Shown: one piece after another, positions 55,143 through 63,633 of the stretch | Layout of the letters: every line of letters starts with the position of its first letter | Numbering within the stretch: the first letter of the stretch is position 1 | Assembly (NCBI GenBank): GCA_002324875.1 | Contig: NTJG01000003.1 | Span: 186,001 to 250,000 of the forward strand | DNA: 64,000 nt | DNA from: Lysobacteraceae bacterium NML93-0793 | GTDB taxonomy: Bacteria; Pseudomonadota; Gammaproteobacteria; Xanthomonadales; Xanthomonadaceae | Direction of reading: 5' to 3' | The notes under the pieces: generated by a model | The model's database searches: none | Told to the model about the DNA's origin: nothing | Seen by the model: only the letters and a program-made list of their open reading frames with translations | Position numbers and translations under genes: made by a program

Positions 55143-56929
55143 CCCCACCGCTCGCTCCCAGCCTCGATCTCGGCCTCGTCGGCAACGGCACCTTCGGTGC
55201 GCTGTTCGACGCGCGCGCCCGGCTGGTGTGGTCCTGCCTGCCGGCCTTCGACGGCGATCCGGCCTTCTGCGCGCTGCTGTCCCCGCACGAGGGGCACGGC
55301 GACTGGTCGATCGAACTCGAGGACTTCGAACGCAGCGAGCAGAGTTACATCGAAAACACCGCCATCCTGCGCACCGTGCTGGTCGATCGGCACGGCGCAT
55401 CGATCGAGATCACCGACTTCGCGCCGCGCTGGCGCCAGCACGACCGCTTCTACCGCCCGGTGATGCTGATGCGACGCATCCGCCTGCTCTCGGGCAGCCC
55501 GCGCATCCGCGTGCTGCTGCGCCCGCTGGCGGACTGGGGCGCACGCGCGCCCGACAGCACCTGGGGCAGCAACCACATCCGCTTCGTGCTGCCGGACTTC
55601 ACCCTCCGCGCGACCACCGACATGCCAATCCGCCTGCTGCGCGAGGGCCTGCCCTTCGTCGTCGACCGCGACCTGCATTTCATCCTCGGTCCCGACGAAA
55701 CCCTGACCCAGCCGCTGGCCGAGTTCGTCCGCGACGGCCTGCACCGCACCACCAGCTACTGGCGCGAGTGGGTGCGCTATCTCTCGATTCCGCTGGATTT
55801 CCAGGAGGCGGTGATCCGCAGCGCGATCACGCTGAAACTCTGCCAGTACGAGGAGAGCGGCGGCATCATCGCGGCGATGACGACATCGATCCCGGAAGCC
55901 GCCGACACCGAGCGCAACTGGGACTACCGCTACTGCTGGGTGCGTGATTCGGCCTTCGTCGTACGCGCGCTCAACCGCCTCGGCGCCACGCGCACGATGG
56001 AGGAGTACATCCGCTACATCTTCAACCTCACGGTCAGCGACGACGGCGACATGCAGCCGCTCTACGGCATCGCGTTCGAACACGAGCTCACCGAGGAGAC
56101 GATGCCGGCGCTGGCCGGGTACCGCGGCATGGGCCCGGTGCGCCGCGGCAATCTCGCCTACGTGCAGCGCCAGCACGACACCTACGGCAGCGTGGTGCTG
56201 GCCTCGACCCAGCTGTTCTTCGACCGCCGGCTCGAGCATCGCGGCGACGAGGCCACGTTCCGCAAGCTCGAGCCGCTCGGCGAACTCGCCTGGAAACTCT
56301 ACGACCAGCCCGACGCGGGTCTGTGGGAATTCCGCGGCAAGGCCCACGTGCACACCTACTCCGCGGTGATGTGCTGGGCCGCCTGCGACCGGCTGGGCAA
56401 GATCGCCGCGCAGCTCGGACTCGACGACCGCGCGACATTCTGGCGCGAACGCGCCGGCGCCATGCGCGCCCGCATCATGGAAGAGGCCTGGAACACCGAT
56501 CTGGGGACGTTCGCCGACGCCTTCGGCGGGGACCGGCTCGACGCCTCGCTGTTGCTGCTCGCCGATCTGGGTTTCGTCGCACCGGATGATCCGCGCTTCG
56601 TCGGCACCGTCGAGGCGATCGGGCGCACGCTGCGCCACGGCGACGGCCTGTTCCGCTACGTCACTCCGGACGACTTCGGCGCCCCCGAGACCAGCTTCAC
56701 GATCTGCACCTTCTGGTACATCGATGCGCTCGCCTCGATCGGCCGTGAGCACGAGGCGCGCACGCTGTTCGAAACCCTGCTGTCGCGACGCAACCATCTG
56801 GGCCTGCTCTCGGAGGATCTCGAGTTCGAGACCGGCGAGGCCTGGGGCAACTTCCCGCAGACGTATTCGCACGTCGGGCTGATCATGGCCGCGATGCGCC
56901 TGTCGCGGTCCTGGCAGGAGGCCGCATGA
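55139..56929 (+). CDS. glycoside hydrolase family 15 protein
   Basis: A 596-aa cytoplasmic enzyme. The N-terminal supersandwich domain (LGLVGNGTFGALFDARARLVWSCLPAFDGDP) covers about 1-225, and an (alpha/alpha)6 barrel follows. The barrel has the RNWDYRYCWVRDSAFVVRAL motif, a probable catalytic acid in LWEFRGK (about residue 397) and the probable base in GEAWGNFPQTYSHVGL (about residue 567). GH15 includes glucoamylases and trehalases. Between otsB and otsA, with ATGA overlaps on both sides, a trehalase or maltodextrin-trimming role is plausible. No signal peptide. Confidence 0.93.
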   Translation: MTPPLAPSLDLGLVGNGTFGALFDARARLVWSCLPAFDGDPAFCALLSPHEGHGDWSIELEDFERSEQSYIENTAILRTVLVDRHGASIEITDFAPRWRQHDRFYRPVMLMRRIRLLSGSPRIRVLLRPLADWGARAPDSTWGSNHIRFVLPDFTLRATTDMPIRLLREGLPFVVDRDLHFILGPDETLTQPLAEFVRDGLHRTTSYWREWVRYLSIPLDFQEAVIRSAITLKLCQYEESGGIIAAMTTSIPEAADTERNWDYRYCWVRDSAFVVRALNRLGATRTMEEYIRYIFNLTVSDDGDMQPLYGIAFEHELTEETMPALAGYRGMGPVRRGNLAYVQRQHDTYGSVVLASTQLFFDRRLEHRGDEATFRKLEPLGELAWKLYDQPDAGLWEFRGKAHVHTYSAVMCWAACDRLGKIAAQLGLDDRATFWRERAGAMRARIMEEAWNTDLGTFADAFGGDRLDASLLLLADLGFVAPDDPRFVGTVEAIGRTLRHGDGLFRYVTPDDFGAPETSFTICTFWYIDALASIGREHEARTLFETLLSRRNHLGLLSEDLEFETGEAWGNFPQTYSHVGLIMAAMRLSRSWQEAA

Positions 56930-58299
56930 GCCGCCTGGTCGTCGTGTCCAACCGCGTCGCGCTGCCGGATTCGAGCCAGAACGGCGGACTGGCGACCGCC
57001 CTCGATGCGGCCCTGAAGGAATCCGGCGGCCTCTGGTTCGGCTGGAGCGGCAAGGTCGCGCGCGGGCATTCGGGTGAACTGCATCGCACCACGTCCAACG
57101 GCATCGACTACGTCACCATCGACCTCTCGCGCGAGGACTACGAGGGCTACTACAACGGCTTCTCGAACCGCACGCTGTGGCCGCTGCTGCATTTCCGGCT
57201 GGATCTCGTCGACTACAACGCGATGACCCAGGCCGCGTACCGCGGCGTCAATGCGCTGTTCGCCGAGAAGCTGGCAAAGGAGATCCGCGACGAGGACATC
57301 GTCTGGATCCACGACTATCACCTGCTGCCGCTGGCGCAGGAACTGCGCCGGCGCGGCGTGCGCGCGCGGCTGGGGTTCTTCCTGCACGTGCCGTTTCCCT
57401 CGGCCGACATCATCGCCGGGCTGCCGCATCACGAGAAAACCTTCGGCGCGCTGTCGGCCTACGACCTCGTCGGCTTCCAGACCGAGCGTGACCTGGAGCG
57501 GTTCCAGGACTACATCCGTCTGTTCCGGGGCGGCCAGGTGGCCGGACGCGGCGAGCTGCGCGAGCAGGACGGCCGACGGTTCCGGGCCAGTGCGTTCCCG
57601 ATCGGCATCGACGCCGGCGGCCTCGCCAGACTGGCGCAGAATGCGGTGCGCATTCCCGCGGTCAAGCGGCTGCAGGCAAGTCTCAACGGACGCGCGCTGG
57701 CGATCGGCGTCGACCGGCTGGACTATTCGAAAGGCCTGCCCGAACGCTTCCGCGCCTTCGAGCGCTTCCTCGAGCGGCACGACGACCAGCACGGCCGCGT
57801 CACCTATCTGCAGATCGCGCCGGTCTCGCGCGGCGGCGTCGCAAGCTACCGGGCGCTGCGCCGCGAACTCGAGCAGTACGCCGGCCACATCAACGGCGGC
57901 CACGCGGACCCGGAGTGGACGCCGGTGCGCTACGTCAATCGCACCTATCCCCACGCCACGCTGACCGGCTTCTACCGGATGTCCCGCATCGGCCTGGTGA
58001 CCCCGCTGCGGGACGGGATGAACCTCGTGGCCAAGGAGTTCGTCGCCGCGCAGGACCCGGAGCAGCCGGGCGCGCTGGTGCTGTCGATCTTCGCCGGCGC
58101 CGCGCGCGAACTCGACGGTGCCCTGCTGATCAACCCCTTCGACAGCGACGGGGTCGCCGATGCGATCGCCACCGCGGTGAAGATGCCGGTCGAGGAACGC
58201 CGCGATCGCTGGCAGTCGATGATGGCGCGCATCTGCGACTACGACATCCATGCCTGGCGCCGGGACTTCCTGCAGACGCTCGGCGCCGTGGAACGCTAG
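56926..58299 (+). CDS. otsA: trehalose-6-phosphate synthase OtsA
   Basis: A 457-aa GT-B glycosyltransferase (family 20) joining UDP-glucose and glucose 6-phosphate. The N-terminal loop SNRVALP carries Arg10, and NGGLATALDAAL and WFGWSGKV follow. The donor-site signatures are GVDRLDYSKGLPER and the catalytic-domain PLRDGMNLVAKEFVAAQ. Length and layout match E. coli OtsA. Its ATG overlaps the GH15 stop. Confidence 0.97.
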   Translation: MSRLVVVSNRVALPDSSQNGGLATALDAALKESGGLWFGWSGKVARGHSGELHRTTSNGIDYVTIDLSREDYEGYYNGFSNRTLWPLLHFRLDLVDYNAMTQAAYRGVNALFAEKLAKEIRDEDIVWIHDYHLLPLAQELRRRGVRARLGFFLHVPFPSADIIAGLPHHEKTFGALSAYDLVGFQTERDLERFQDYIRLFRGGQVAGRGELREQDGRRFRASAFPIGIDAGGLARLAQNAVRIPAVKRLQASLNGRALAIGVDRLDYSKGLPERFRAFERFLERHDDQHGRVTYLQIAPVSRGGVASYRALRRELEQYAGHINGGHADPEWTPVRYVNRTYPHATLTGFYRMSRIGLVTPLRDGMNLVAKEFVAAQDPEQPGALVLSIFAGAARELDGALLINPFDSDGVADAIATAVKMPVEERRDRWQSMMARICDYDIHAWRRDFLQTLGAVER

Positions 58300-58307
58300 G
58301 CCCCCGA

Positions 58308-58339
58308 CGCCCGACGACGGCGATGCGCCGTCGCGGGCG
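58308..58339. terminator. hairpin between convergent otsA and gloA
   Basis: An inner 8-bp stem CGACGGCG / CGCCGTCG with an ATG loop, extended by a CGCCCG / CGGGCG outer stem after a single bulged A. It lies between convergent gene ends and can act in either direction. No T-run. Confidence 0.55.
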
Positions 58340-58344
58340 CGTGA

Positions 58345-58875
58345 TCAGAGCGCGGTGGGCTGGATGATCTCCACCCAGTAGCCGTCCGGGTCCTTGATGA
58401 AGGCCAGCGATTTCATGCTGCCGTCGCTGAGGCGCTTCTGGAACGGCACACCCAGCGCTTCGAAGCGCGCGCACGCCGCCTGTACGTCGGGCACGCTGAC
58501 GCAGATGTGCCCGAAGCCGCGCGGATCGGAATTGCCGTCGTGGTAGACCGGGCCGTCCTGCGACTCGGTGCCGTGGTTGTGGGTCAACTCCAGCACGCCG
58601 CGCTGCCGGGCCAGCCACTCGCGACGGGCCTCGTCGGCGTCGGGAATGTCGCCGGCCTCGTCCACCAGCACCAGGAAGAACAGCGAGAACTTCGCCTGCT
58701 CGAAATCCACCTTGCGCACCAGGGTGAAGCCGAGCACGCGGGTGTAGAAATCCAGCGAGGCCACGGGATCCTTGATCCGCAGCATCGTGTGGTTGAAGAC
58801 GAAGTCGCGGGTGGCGGCATCGCGCGGGGCGACACCGGGCACGCGGGCGAGGTCGGCAAGGGTCTGTGCGGTCAT
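58345..58875 (-). CDS. gloA: lactoylglutathione lyase, glyoxalase I
   Basis: A 176-aa metalloenzyme that converts the methylglyoxal-glutathione adduct to lactoylglutathione. Metal ligands seen: His29 (FVFNHTMLRIKD), Glu in VLELTHNHG, His in GFGHICVSV and Glu in YWVEIIQP. The length of about 176 fits the longer eukaryote-like type common in proteobacteria. The start is ATG 58875. It is convergent with otsA. Confidence 0.94.
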   Translation of the reverse strand: MTAQTLADLARVPGVAPRDAATRDFVFNHTMLRIKDPVASLDFYTRVLGFTLVRKVDFEQAKFSLFFLVLVDEAGDIPDADEARREWLARQRGVLELTHNHGTESQDGPVYHDGNSDPRGFGHICVSVPDVQAACARFEALGVPFQKRLSDGSMKSLAFIKDPDGYWVEIIQPTAL

Positions 58876-58930
58876 GGCTCGGCTCGATGGGAAGGGCCGG
58901 CTATTATCGGCGATGCCGCCGAGGCCGCGG

Positions 58931-59488
58931 TCACGCGGCGATGTCGCCCTCGGGCCGCAGCCAGCCGTGATAGCGCACCACATGGCCAGCCAGCGGCAGC
59001 GCGGCTTCGACGTCGAAGATGTAGCGGCCGTCGACCTCACGCTCGCTGCAGCGGATGTCGCGGAACAGCGCGGCCGGCAGCGGCAGCACACCGAGCAGCC
59101 GCGCGCCGGTGACATTCCAGAAGATCGTGCCGTCCCAGGTGTGCAGCACGAACCGGAAGTGCACCGGCCCGATGCGTTCGCGCAGTTGCCCGTCGCGCTG
59201 CGACAGCCGCGAGCGCAGGCGCGACGCCTTCGGCGGGCTGCCGAACACCCGCGACCACACCTCGCCTTTCGGCCCGCTGGCGAAATCGACGGTGATCGGC
59301 GCCCCGGTCATCGCGCGCGGCATGCCGGCCAGGCGCGCGCACAGCCGGGCCAGCAGTCCCGTGCCGCGCACCACGGTGACCTCGCCGGCATAGCGCGCGG
59401 TGCCGTGGACGCCGTGCAGCGCACGCAGCCCATCGGGCAGGCGGAAGAACGCGGCGCCGAGCAGGGTCTGGTAGAGGGTCGGCGTCAT
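58931..59488 (-). CDS. DUF4166 domain protein
   Basis: A 185-aa protein of unknown function. It begins YQTLLGAAFFRLPDGLRALH and continues GTARYAGEVTVVRGTGLLARL, the usual DUF4166 opening. The HTWDGTIFWNVTGARLLGVLPLP and DGRYIFDVEAALPLAGHVVRYHGWL stretches also fit. No signal peptide. It lies 54 bases from the permease gene and is probably co-transcribed. Confidence 0.82.
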   Translation of the reverse strand: MTPTLYQTLLGAAFFRLPDGLRALHGVHGTARYAGEVTVVRGTGLLARLCARLAGMPRAMTGAPITVDFASGPKGEVWSRVFGSPPKASRLRSRLSQRDGQLRERIGPVHFRFVLHTWDGTIFWNVTGARLLGVLPLPAALFRDIRCSEREVDGRYIFDVEAALPLAGHVVRYHGWLRPEGDIAA

Positions 59489-59542
59489 CGCACGGCAGGT
59501 CGGATCGGGCGGCGCAGGATAGCGCCTGTCCGCCCGGTGCGA

Positions 59543-61144
59543 TCAGTCCGCCGGCGCCGGCCGGCGTTGCAGGGCCAGCAGGGCCACCAGACCGGCGAGC
59601 ACGGCATAGGCGGCCGCGAAGTTGAACGCGATCGCCTGGCGCAGGCCTTCGAGCTGCCACGGCAGCACCAGCGCGCCGGCCGGATGCACCGAGTGGATCA
59701 CGCCGAACAGCGTCGCCACCGCGGCGGCCAGCAGCGTCGCCACCGCGATCCCGGGGCGCCGGTCGACCAGTGCGACCAGCGCGGTCGCCCACAGCATCGC
59801 GGTGATGATGAAGCCGTTGCCGAGCACGACGATCGTCGCCATTTCCGGCAGGCCGTGACCGGCATCGAGCTGGGCATACAACGCGGCCATGCGCTCGGGA
59901 TCGATCCACGCCGGATTGCCGAACTTGATGTTGAGCAGGTAGGCGATCGCCGGCAGGAAGGCCAGCGACACCGCGATCGCGTGTTCGCGCTTCGTGCTGT
60001 GGAAGGCCTGCACGGTGATCTCGATGCCGACGAAGACGATGATCGGCGCCAGCACCGCGACCGGCAGCCACTGCACCAGGCCCGAGACGAGGCCGAGCAT
60101 GCCGCCGACGCCGATGAACAGGCCCGTCAGCAGGGTGTAGCCGGTGCGCGCGCCCATGTGCTTGTAGGCCGGCTGACCGATGTAGGGCGTGGTCTGCGCG
60201 ACGCCGCCACAGACGCCGGCGACCAGGGTCGATACCGCCTCGACCAGCAGCACGTCGCGCGTGCGGTAGTCGTCACCGGCTGCGCGTGCGCTCTCGCTGA
60301 CATTGATACCGCCCACCACCATCAGCAGGCCGAACGGCAGCAGCAGTGAGAGATACGGCAGCGTCGACGACAAGCCGTCGATGAAGCCGAGGTTCGGCCA
60401 CGGCAGCGCGGGCGCGGGCCAGCTCGCGTCCGGCAGTGCGAAGCCCGGCGCCAGGCCGGCGAGACCGAGCCCGTAGTACAGCGCGACGCCGACGAGCAAG
60501 GCGAACGGCACACCCGGCAGCCGGAACGGCACCGGACCGCGCGCGACCAGCACGTACAGCAGCAGGCCGAGCGTCGCGAACCCGGCGACCGGCGAGCGCA
60601 GGGTTTCGATCAACGGCAGAAAGCCGAGCAGCATCAGCGCCGCGCCCCCGATCGAGCCCAGCAGCGCCGCGCGCGGCACGACGCGGGTGATCCAGTCGCC
60701 GGCGAACGACAGCACGAGTTTCAGCGCGCCCATCACCACCAGCGCGGCCATGCCGAGCTGCCAGGTCGCGATGCCGGCCGCATTCGCGTCCAGGCCCTGC
60801 TGGCGGAACGCGACGAACGCAGGCCCCAGCACCAGCAGCGCCATGCCGATGCTGGTCGGCGCGTCGAGCCCGAGCGGCATCGCGGTGACGTCGTCGCGGC
60901 CGGTGCGCTGCGCGAGGCGGCGCGCCATCCACGTGTACATCAGGTTGCCGACCAGCACACCGAAGGCGGTGCCCGGGAACATGCGCCCGAACACGATGTC
61001 GGCCGGCACGCCGAAGAGCCCGACCAGCGCCGCGGCGATGAAACCGAGGATCGAGAGGTTGTCGACGACGAGACCGAAGAAGCCGTTGATGTCGCCGGGG
61101 ACGAACCAGCGGGGGCGGTGGGAGAGGTGAGTGGTGGAGGTCAT
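59543..61144 (-). CDS. xanthine/uracil-type permease
   Basis: A 533-aa inner-membrane transporter with about 14 hydrophobic segments. It opens GDINGFFGLVVDNLSILGFI. The family-like helix PTSIGMALLVLGPAFVAFRQQG lies near residue 95 and YLSLLLPFGLLMVVGGINVSESAR near residue 265. Looks like the nucleobase/ascorbate (NCS2-like) fold; substrate cannot be given. It follows the third TonB receptor by 172 bases that include an inverted repeat. Confidence 0.78.
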   Translation of the reverse strand: MTSTTHLSHRPRWFVPGDINGFFGLVVDNLSILGFIAAALVGLFGVPADIVFGRMFPGTAFGVLVGNLMYTWMARRLAQRTGRDDVTAMPLGLDAPTSIGMALLVLGPAFVAFRQQGLDANAAGIATWQLGMAALVVMGALKLVLSFAGDWITRVVPRAALLGSIGGAALMLLGFLPLIETLRSPVAGFATLGLLLYVLVARGPVPFRLPGVPFALLVGVALYYGLGLAGLAPGFALPDASWPAPALPWPNLGFIDGLSSTLPYLSLLLPFGLLMVVGGINVSESARAAGDDYRTRDVLLVEAVSTLVAGVCGGVAQTTPYIGQPAYKHMGARTGYTLLTGLFIGVGGMLGLVSGLVQWLPVAVLAPIIVFVGIEITVQAFHSTKREHAIAVSLAFLPAIAYLLNIKFGNPAWIDPERMAALYAQLDAGHGLPEMATIVVLGNGFIITAMLWATALVALVDRRPGIAVATLLAAAVATLFGVIHSVHPAGALVLPWQLEGLRQAIAFNFAAAYAVLAGLVALLALQRRPAPAD

Positions 61145-61172
61145 GGGTTCCGGGGAAAAGAAGCTTAGACCT

Positions 61173-61281
61173 CGTCATTCCGGCGAAAGCCGGAATCCAG
61201 TGGCTTACGCTCAGGCTTCGATCTGATCAGCATGGCGACTAGAAGCATAGGCACTGGATTCCGGCTTTCGCCGGAATGACG
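61173..61281. repeat. perfect 30-bp inverted repeat pair, CGTCATTCC family
   Basis: The left arm (61173-61202) begins CGTCATTCCGGCGAAAGCCG and the right arm (61252-61281) is its exact reverse complement, separated by 49 bases. Each arm has an inner dyad as well. It lies between the permease and TonB receptor 3 and could end or shape the transcript. The same family occurs at 4335 and 19805. Confidence 0.9.
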
Positions 61282-61316
61282 AAACTGGGACGTTCAAGAC
61301 GCTGTGTGAACGCCCC

Positions 61317-63581
61317 TCAGAACCTCGCCGTGAACTCCACACCCCAGGTCCGCGGTTCGTTGATGAAGCCGGTGAGGTTGTTGAAGTCGATGCCGCCGAC
61401 GATGCGGGTGCTGTCGGTGATGTTGCGGCCGAACACGGCAAGGTCGTAGTTGCCCTGGTTCCAGTTCGTGCCGACGCGCAGGCCGCCTTCCAGCGTCGAG
61501 CGGCCGCGGAATTCCTGCGATTCGTACAGGAAGAAGTTGACCTGCCCGCGATACGCCCAGTCCGTATAGACGTAGAACTCGGCGTCGTCGCCGACCGGTG
61601 TGGCCCAGCGCGCGGTGAGGTTGTGGATCCACTTCGGTGCCTGCGGCAGCGGGTTGCCGTCGACGAGAGCGAAGCCGTTCACGGTCGGATCGGTCACGGT
61701 GCAGCCGCCGCCGCAGACCGCGACCGCGAGGTTCGGATCGCGGATCTCGGTGTCGTTGTAGCTCGTGCCCCAAGTCACCAGCAGCGAGTCGGTGAGCCAG
61801 GCCTGCAGGTCGAGTTCGGCGCCCTGCCCGATCGACCTGTCGGCATTGAGCAGGATCGCCTGGTTGGTCGCGCCGCCGACGGCGATCAGCTGCTGGCCGT
61901 CGACGTTGTAGCGGAACAGGTTGAAGCCGATGCGGCCGCGGCGGTCCCAGAGGTCCGCCTTGATGCCGATCTCGTAGGAGATCACTTCTTCCGAATCGGC
62001 CACCGAGATGCCGCCGAACGCGAGACGGCCCTGGATCGACGGCGCGCGGAAGCCCTTGGCGACGCGGCCGTAGACGTTGACGTCGTCGTCGAGTTCGTAG
62101 ACCGCGCTCGCATCCCAGCTGATGTCGTCGACATCGGTGGTCTCGAAGAACGGGCCGCCGACCGGCGTGCCGAAGGGCACCGCCTGCAGCACGCTGGCGC
62201 TGAAGTCCTTCCTGTCCTGCGTGTAACGCATGCCGCCGCGCAGCTTGAGCTTGTCGGTCGCGGCGTATTCGCCCGACGCGAACAGGGCCCAGGCGGTATT
62301 GCGCTGCTCCTGCACGGCGTGGCCGGTCTGCGGATTGCCGGGCGCGAGGGAATCGTAGTTGAGGCTGTCGACGGTCAGTTCCTCGCGAAACCAGAACGCG
62401 CCGGCCTGCCAGTCGAAGGGGCCGTCGAGATTTGATTCGAGGCGCACTTCCTGGGTGATCTGCTTGTGGTCGGGAATGCCGTCGGCCGATTCAGCCGCGA
62501 ACGGGATGAAGCCCGGGCCCGACACCGGCAGGAACGCCGCGCCGAAGCCACCGTCGATGTCACCTCGGTTCAAGGATTCCAGCGTCTCGTAACCGGTGAT
62601 CGAGTACAGGCTGTAGCGGCCGAAATCCCAGCGCAGGCGGGCGCTGCCGCCCCAGGTTTCGAGATCGGAGAAGTTCACGCCGTCGAGTGAGACGGTGTCA
62701 CGGTCGAAACCGGGACGGAAGCGGTTGCTGCCCGGCTCGACGATGTTCGCGTGGAACAGGCGCGCCGTGCCGTTGAGATCGCGGCGGTGCAGGTTGAACA
62801 GGCCTTCGAAGCCCTCGCCCTCGTAGAGGAACTGCACGCGCGCGGCGGATTCGTCGTAGCCCTCGAAACCGTCGTTGGGCGCACCGGCCAACGTGTTGCG
62901 CACCGAATCGTCGCGACGCTGGTACAGCGCCGACACGCGCGCCGACCAGCGCTCGCTCAGCGCACCGCCGACCGCGCCTTCGAAGTTCCACATGTTGTCG
63001 CTGCCGTACGCCAGCTTGCCGTAGCCCTCGAAGTCCTGGCTCGGACGCACCGAATCGAACTTGACCACGCCGGCCGGCGTGTTGCGGCCGAACAGCGTGC
63101 CCTGCGGGCCGCGCAGCACTTCGACGCCGGCGATGTCGAATACCGGGAAGCCCTTCAGCAGCGGATTCTCCAGCACCACGTCGTCGTAGATCAGCGAGAC
63201 GGGCTGCGAGGCGTTGAGATCGAAATCGGTGTTGCCCAGGCCGCGGATGTAGAAGCGCGGGAACGCGCGGCCGTAGCTCGATTCGATGTTGAGGCTGGGC
63301 ACGCGACCGCTCAGGAACCGGATGTCGGTGCCGCCGCTGCCGAGCACGCCGAGCTTCTCGGCATCGAGCGTGGTGATCGACACCGGCACGTCCTGGATGT
63401 TCTCCACCCGGCGCTGCGCGGTGACCTGCACCGCATCGAGCGTGGCGGCCGAGGTCGACGTGCCCTCGCTCCGGATCGTCGCGTCCTGTGCGAAGGCGGC
63501 CAGCGGCAGGGCGCCGGCAAGTGCGACGGCGAGCCGCGTGCGGCGGATGGACGACGTCGGACGAACGGACGGAAGCGGCAT
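61317..63581 (-). CDS. TonB-dependent receptor 3
   Basis: A 754-aa outer-membrane receptor. The signal peptide ends PLAAFAQ. The TonB-box-like TLDAVQVTAQRR is at about residue 47, then the plug (VENIQDVPVSITTLDAEKL ... FYIRGLGNTDFDLN ... EVLRGPQGTLFGRNTPAG) and the barrel, ending EFTARF with a C-terminal Phe. A CGGGC element in an extracellular loop is present. It belongs to a class apart from the tandem pair. The ATG at 63581 has GAGGGG upstream. It precedes the permease gene and may feed it. Confidence 0.94.
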   Translation of the reverse strand: MPLPSVRPTSSIRRTRLAVALAGALPLAAFAQDATIRSEGTSTSAATLDAVQVTAQRRVENIQDVPVSITTLDAEKLGVLGSGGTDIRFLSGRVPSLNIESSYGRAFPRFYIRGLGNTDFDLNASQPVSLIYDDVVLENPLLKGFPVFDIAGVEVLRGPQGTLFGRNTPAGVVKFDSVRPSQDFEGYGKLAYGSDNMWNFEGAVGGALSERWSARVSALYQRRDDSVRNTLAGAPNDGFEGYDESAARVQFLYEGEGFEGLFNLHRRDLNGTARLFHANIVEPGSNRFRPGFDRDTVSLDGVNFSDLETWGGSARLRWDFGRYSLYSITGYETLESLNRGDIDGGFGAAFLPVSGPGFIPFAAESADGIPDHKQITQEVRLESNLDGPFDWQAGAFWFREELTVDSLNYDSLAPGNPQTGHAVQEQRNTAWALFASGEYAATDKLKLRGGMRYTQDRKDFSASVLQAVPFGTPVGGPFFETTDVDDISWDASAVYELDDDVNVYGRVAKGFRAPSIQGRLAFGGISVADSEEVISYEIGIKADLWDRRGRIGFNLFRYNVDGQQLIAVGGATNQAILLNADRSIGQGAELDLQAWLTDSLLVTWGTSYNDTEIRDPNLAVAVCGGGCTVTDPTVNGFALVDGNPLPQAPKWIHNLTARWATPVGDDAEFYVYTDWAYRGQVNFFLYESQEFRGRSTLEGGLRVGTNWNQGNYDLAVFGRNITDSTRIVGGIDFNNLTGFINEPRTWGVEFTARF

Positions 63582-63633
63582 GGAAGACCCCTCGGGCAAT
63601 GGAAAACGGAGCAGTGGAAAGACGGAAAGACGG

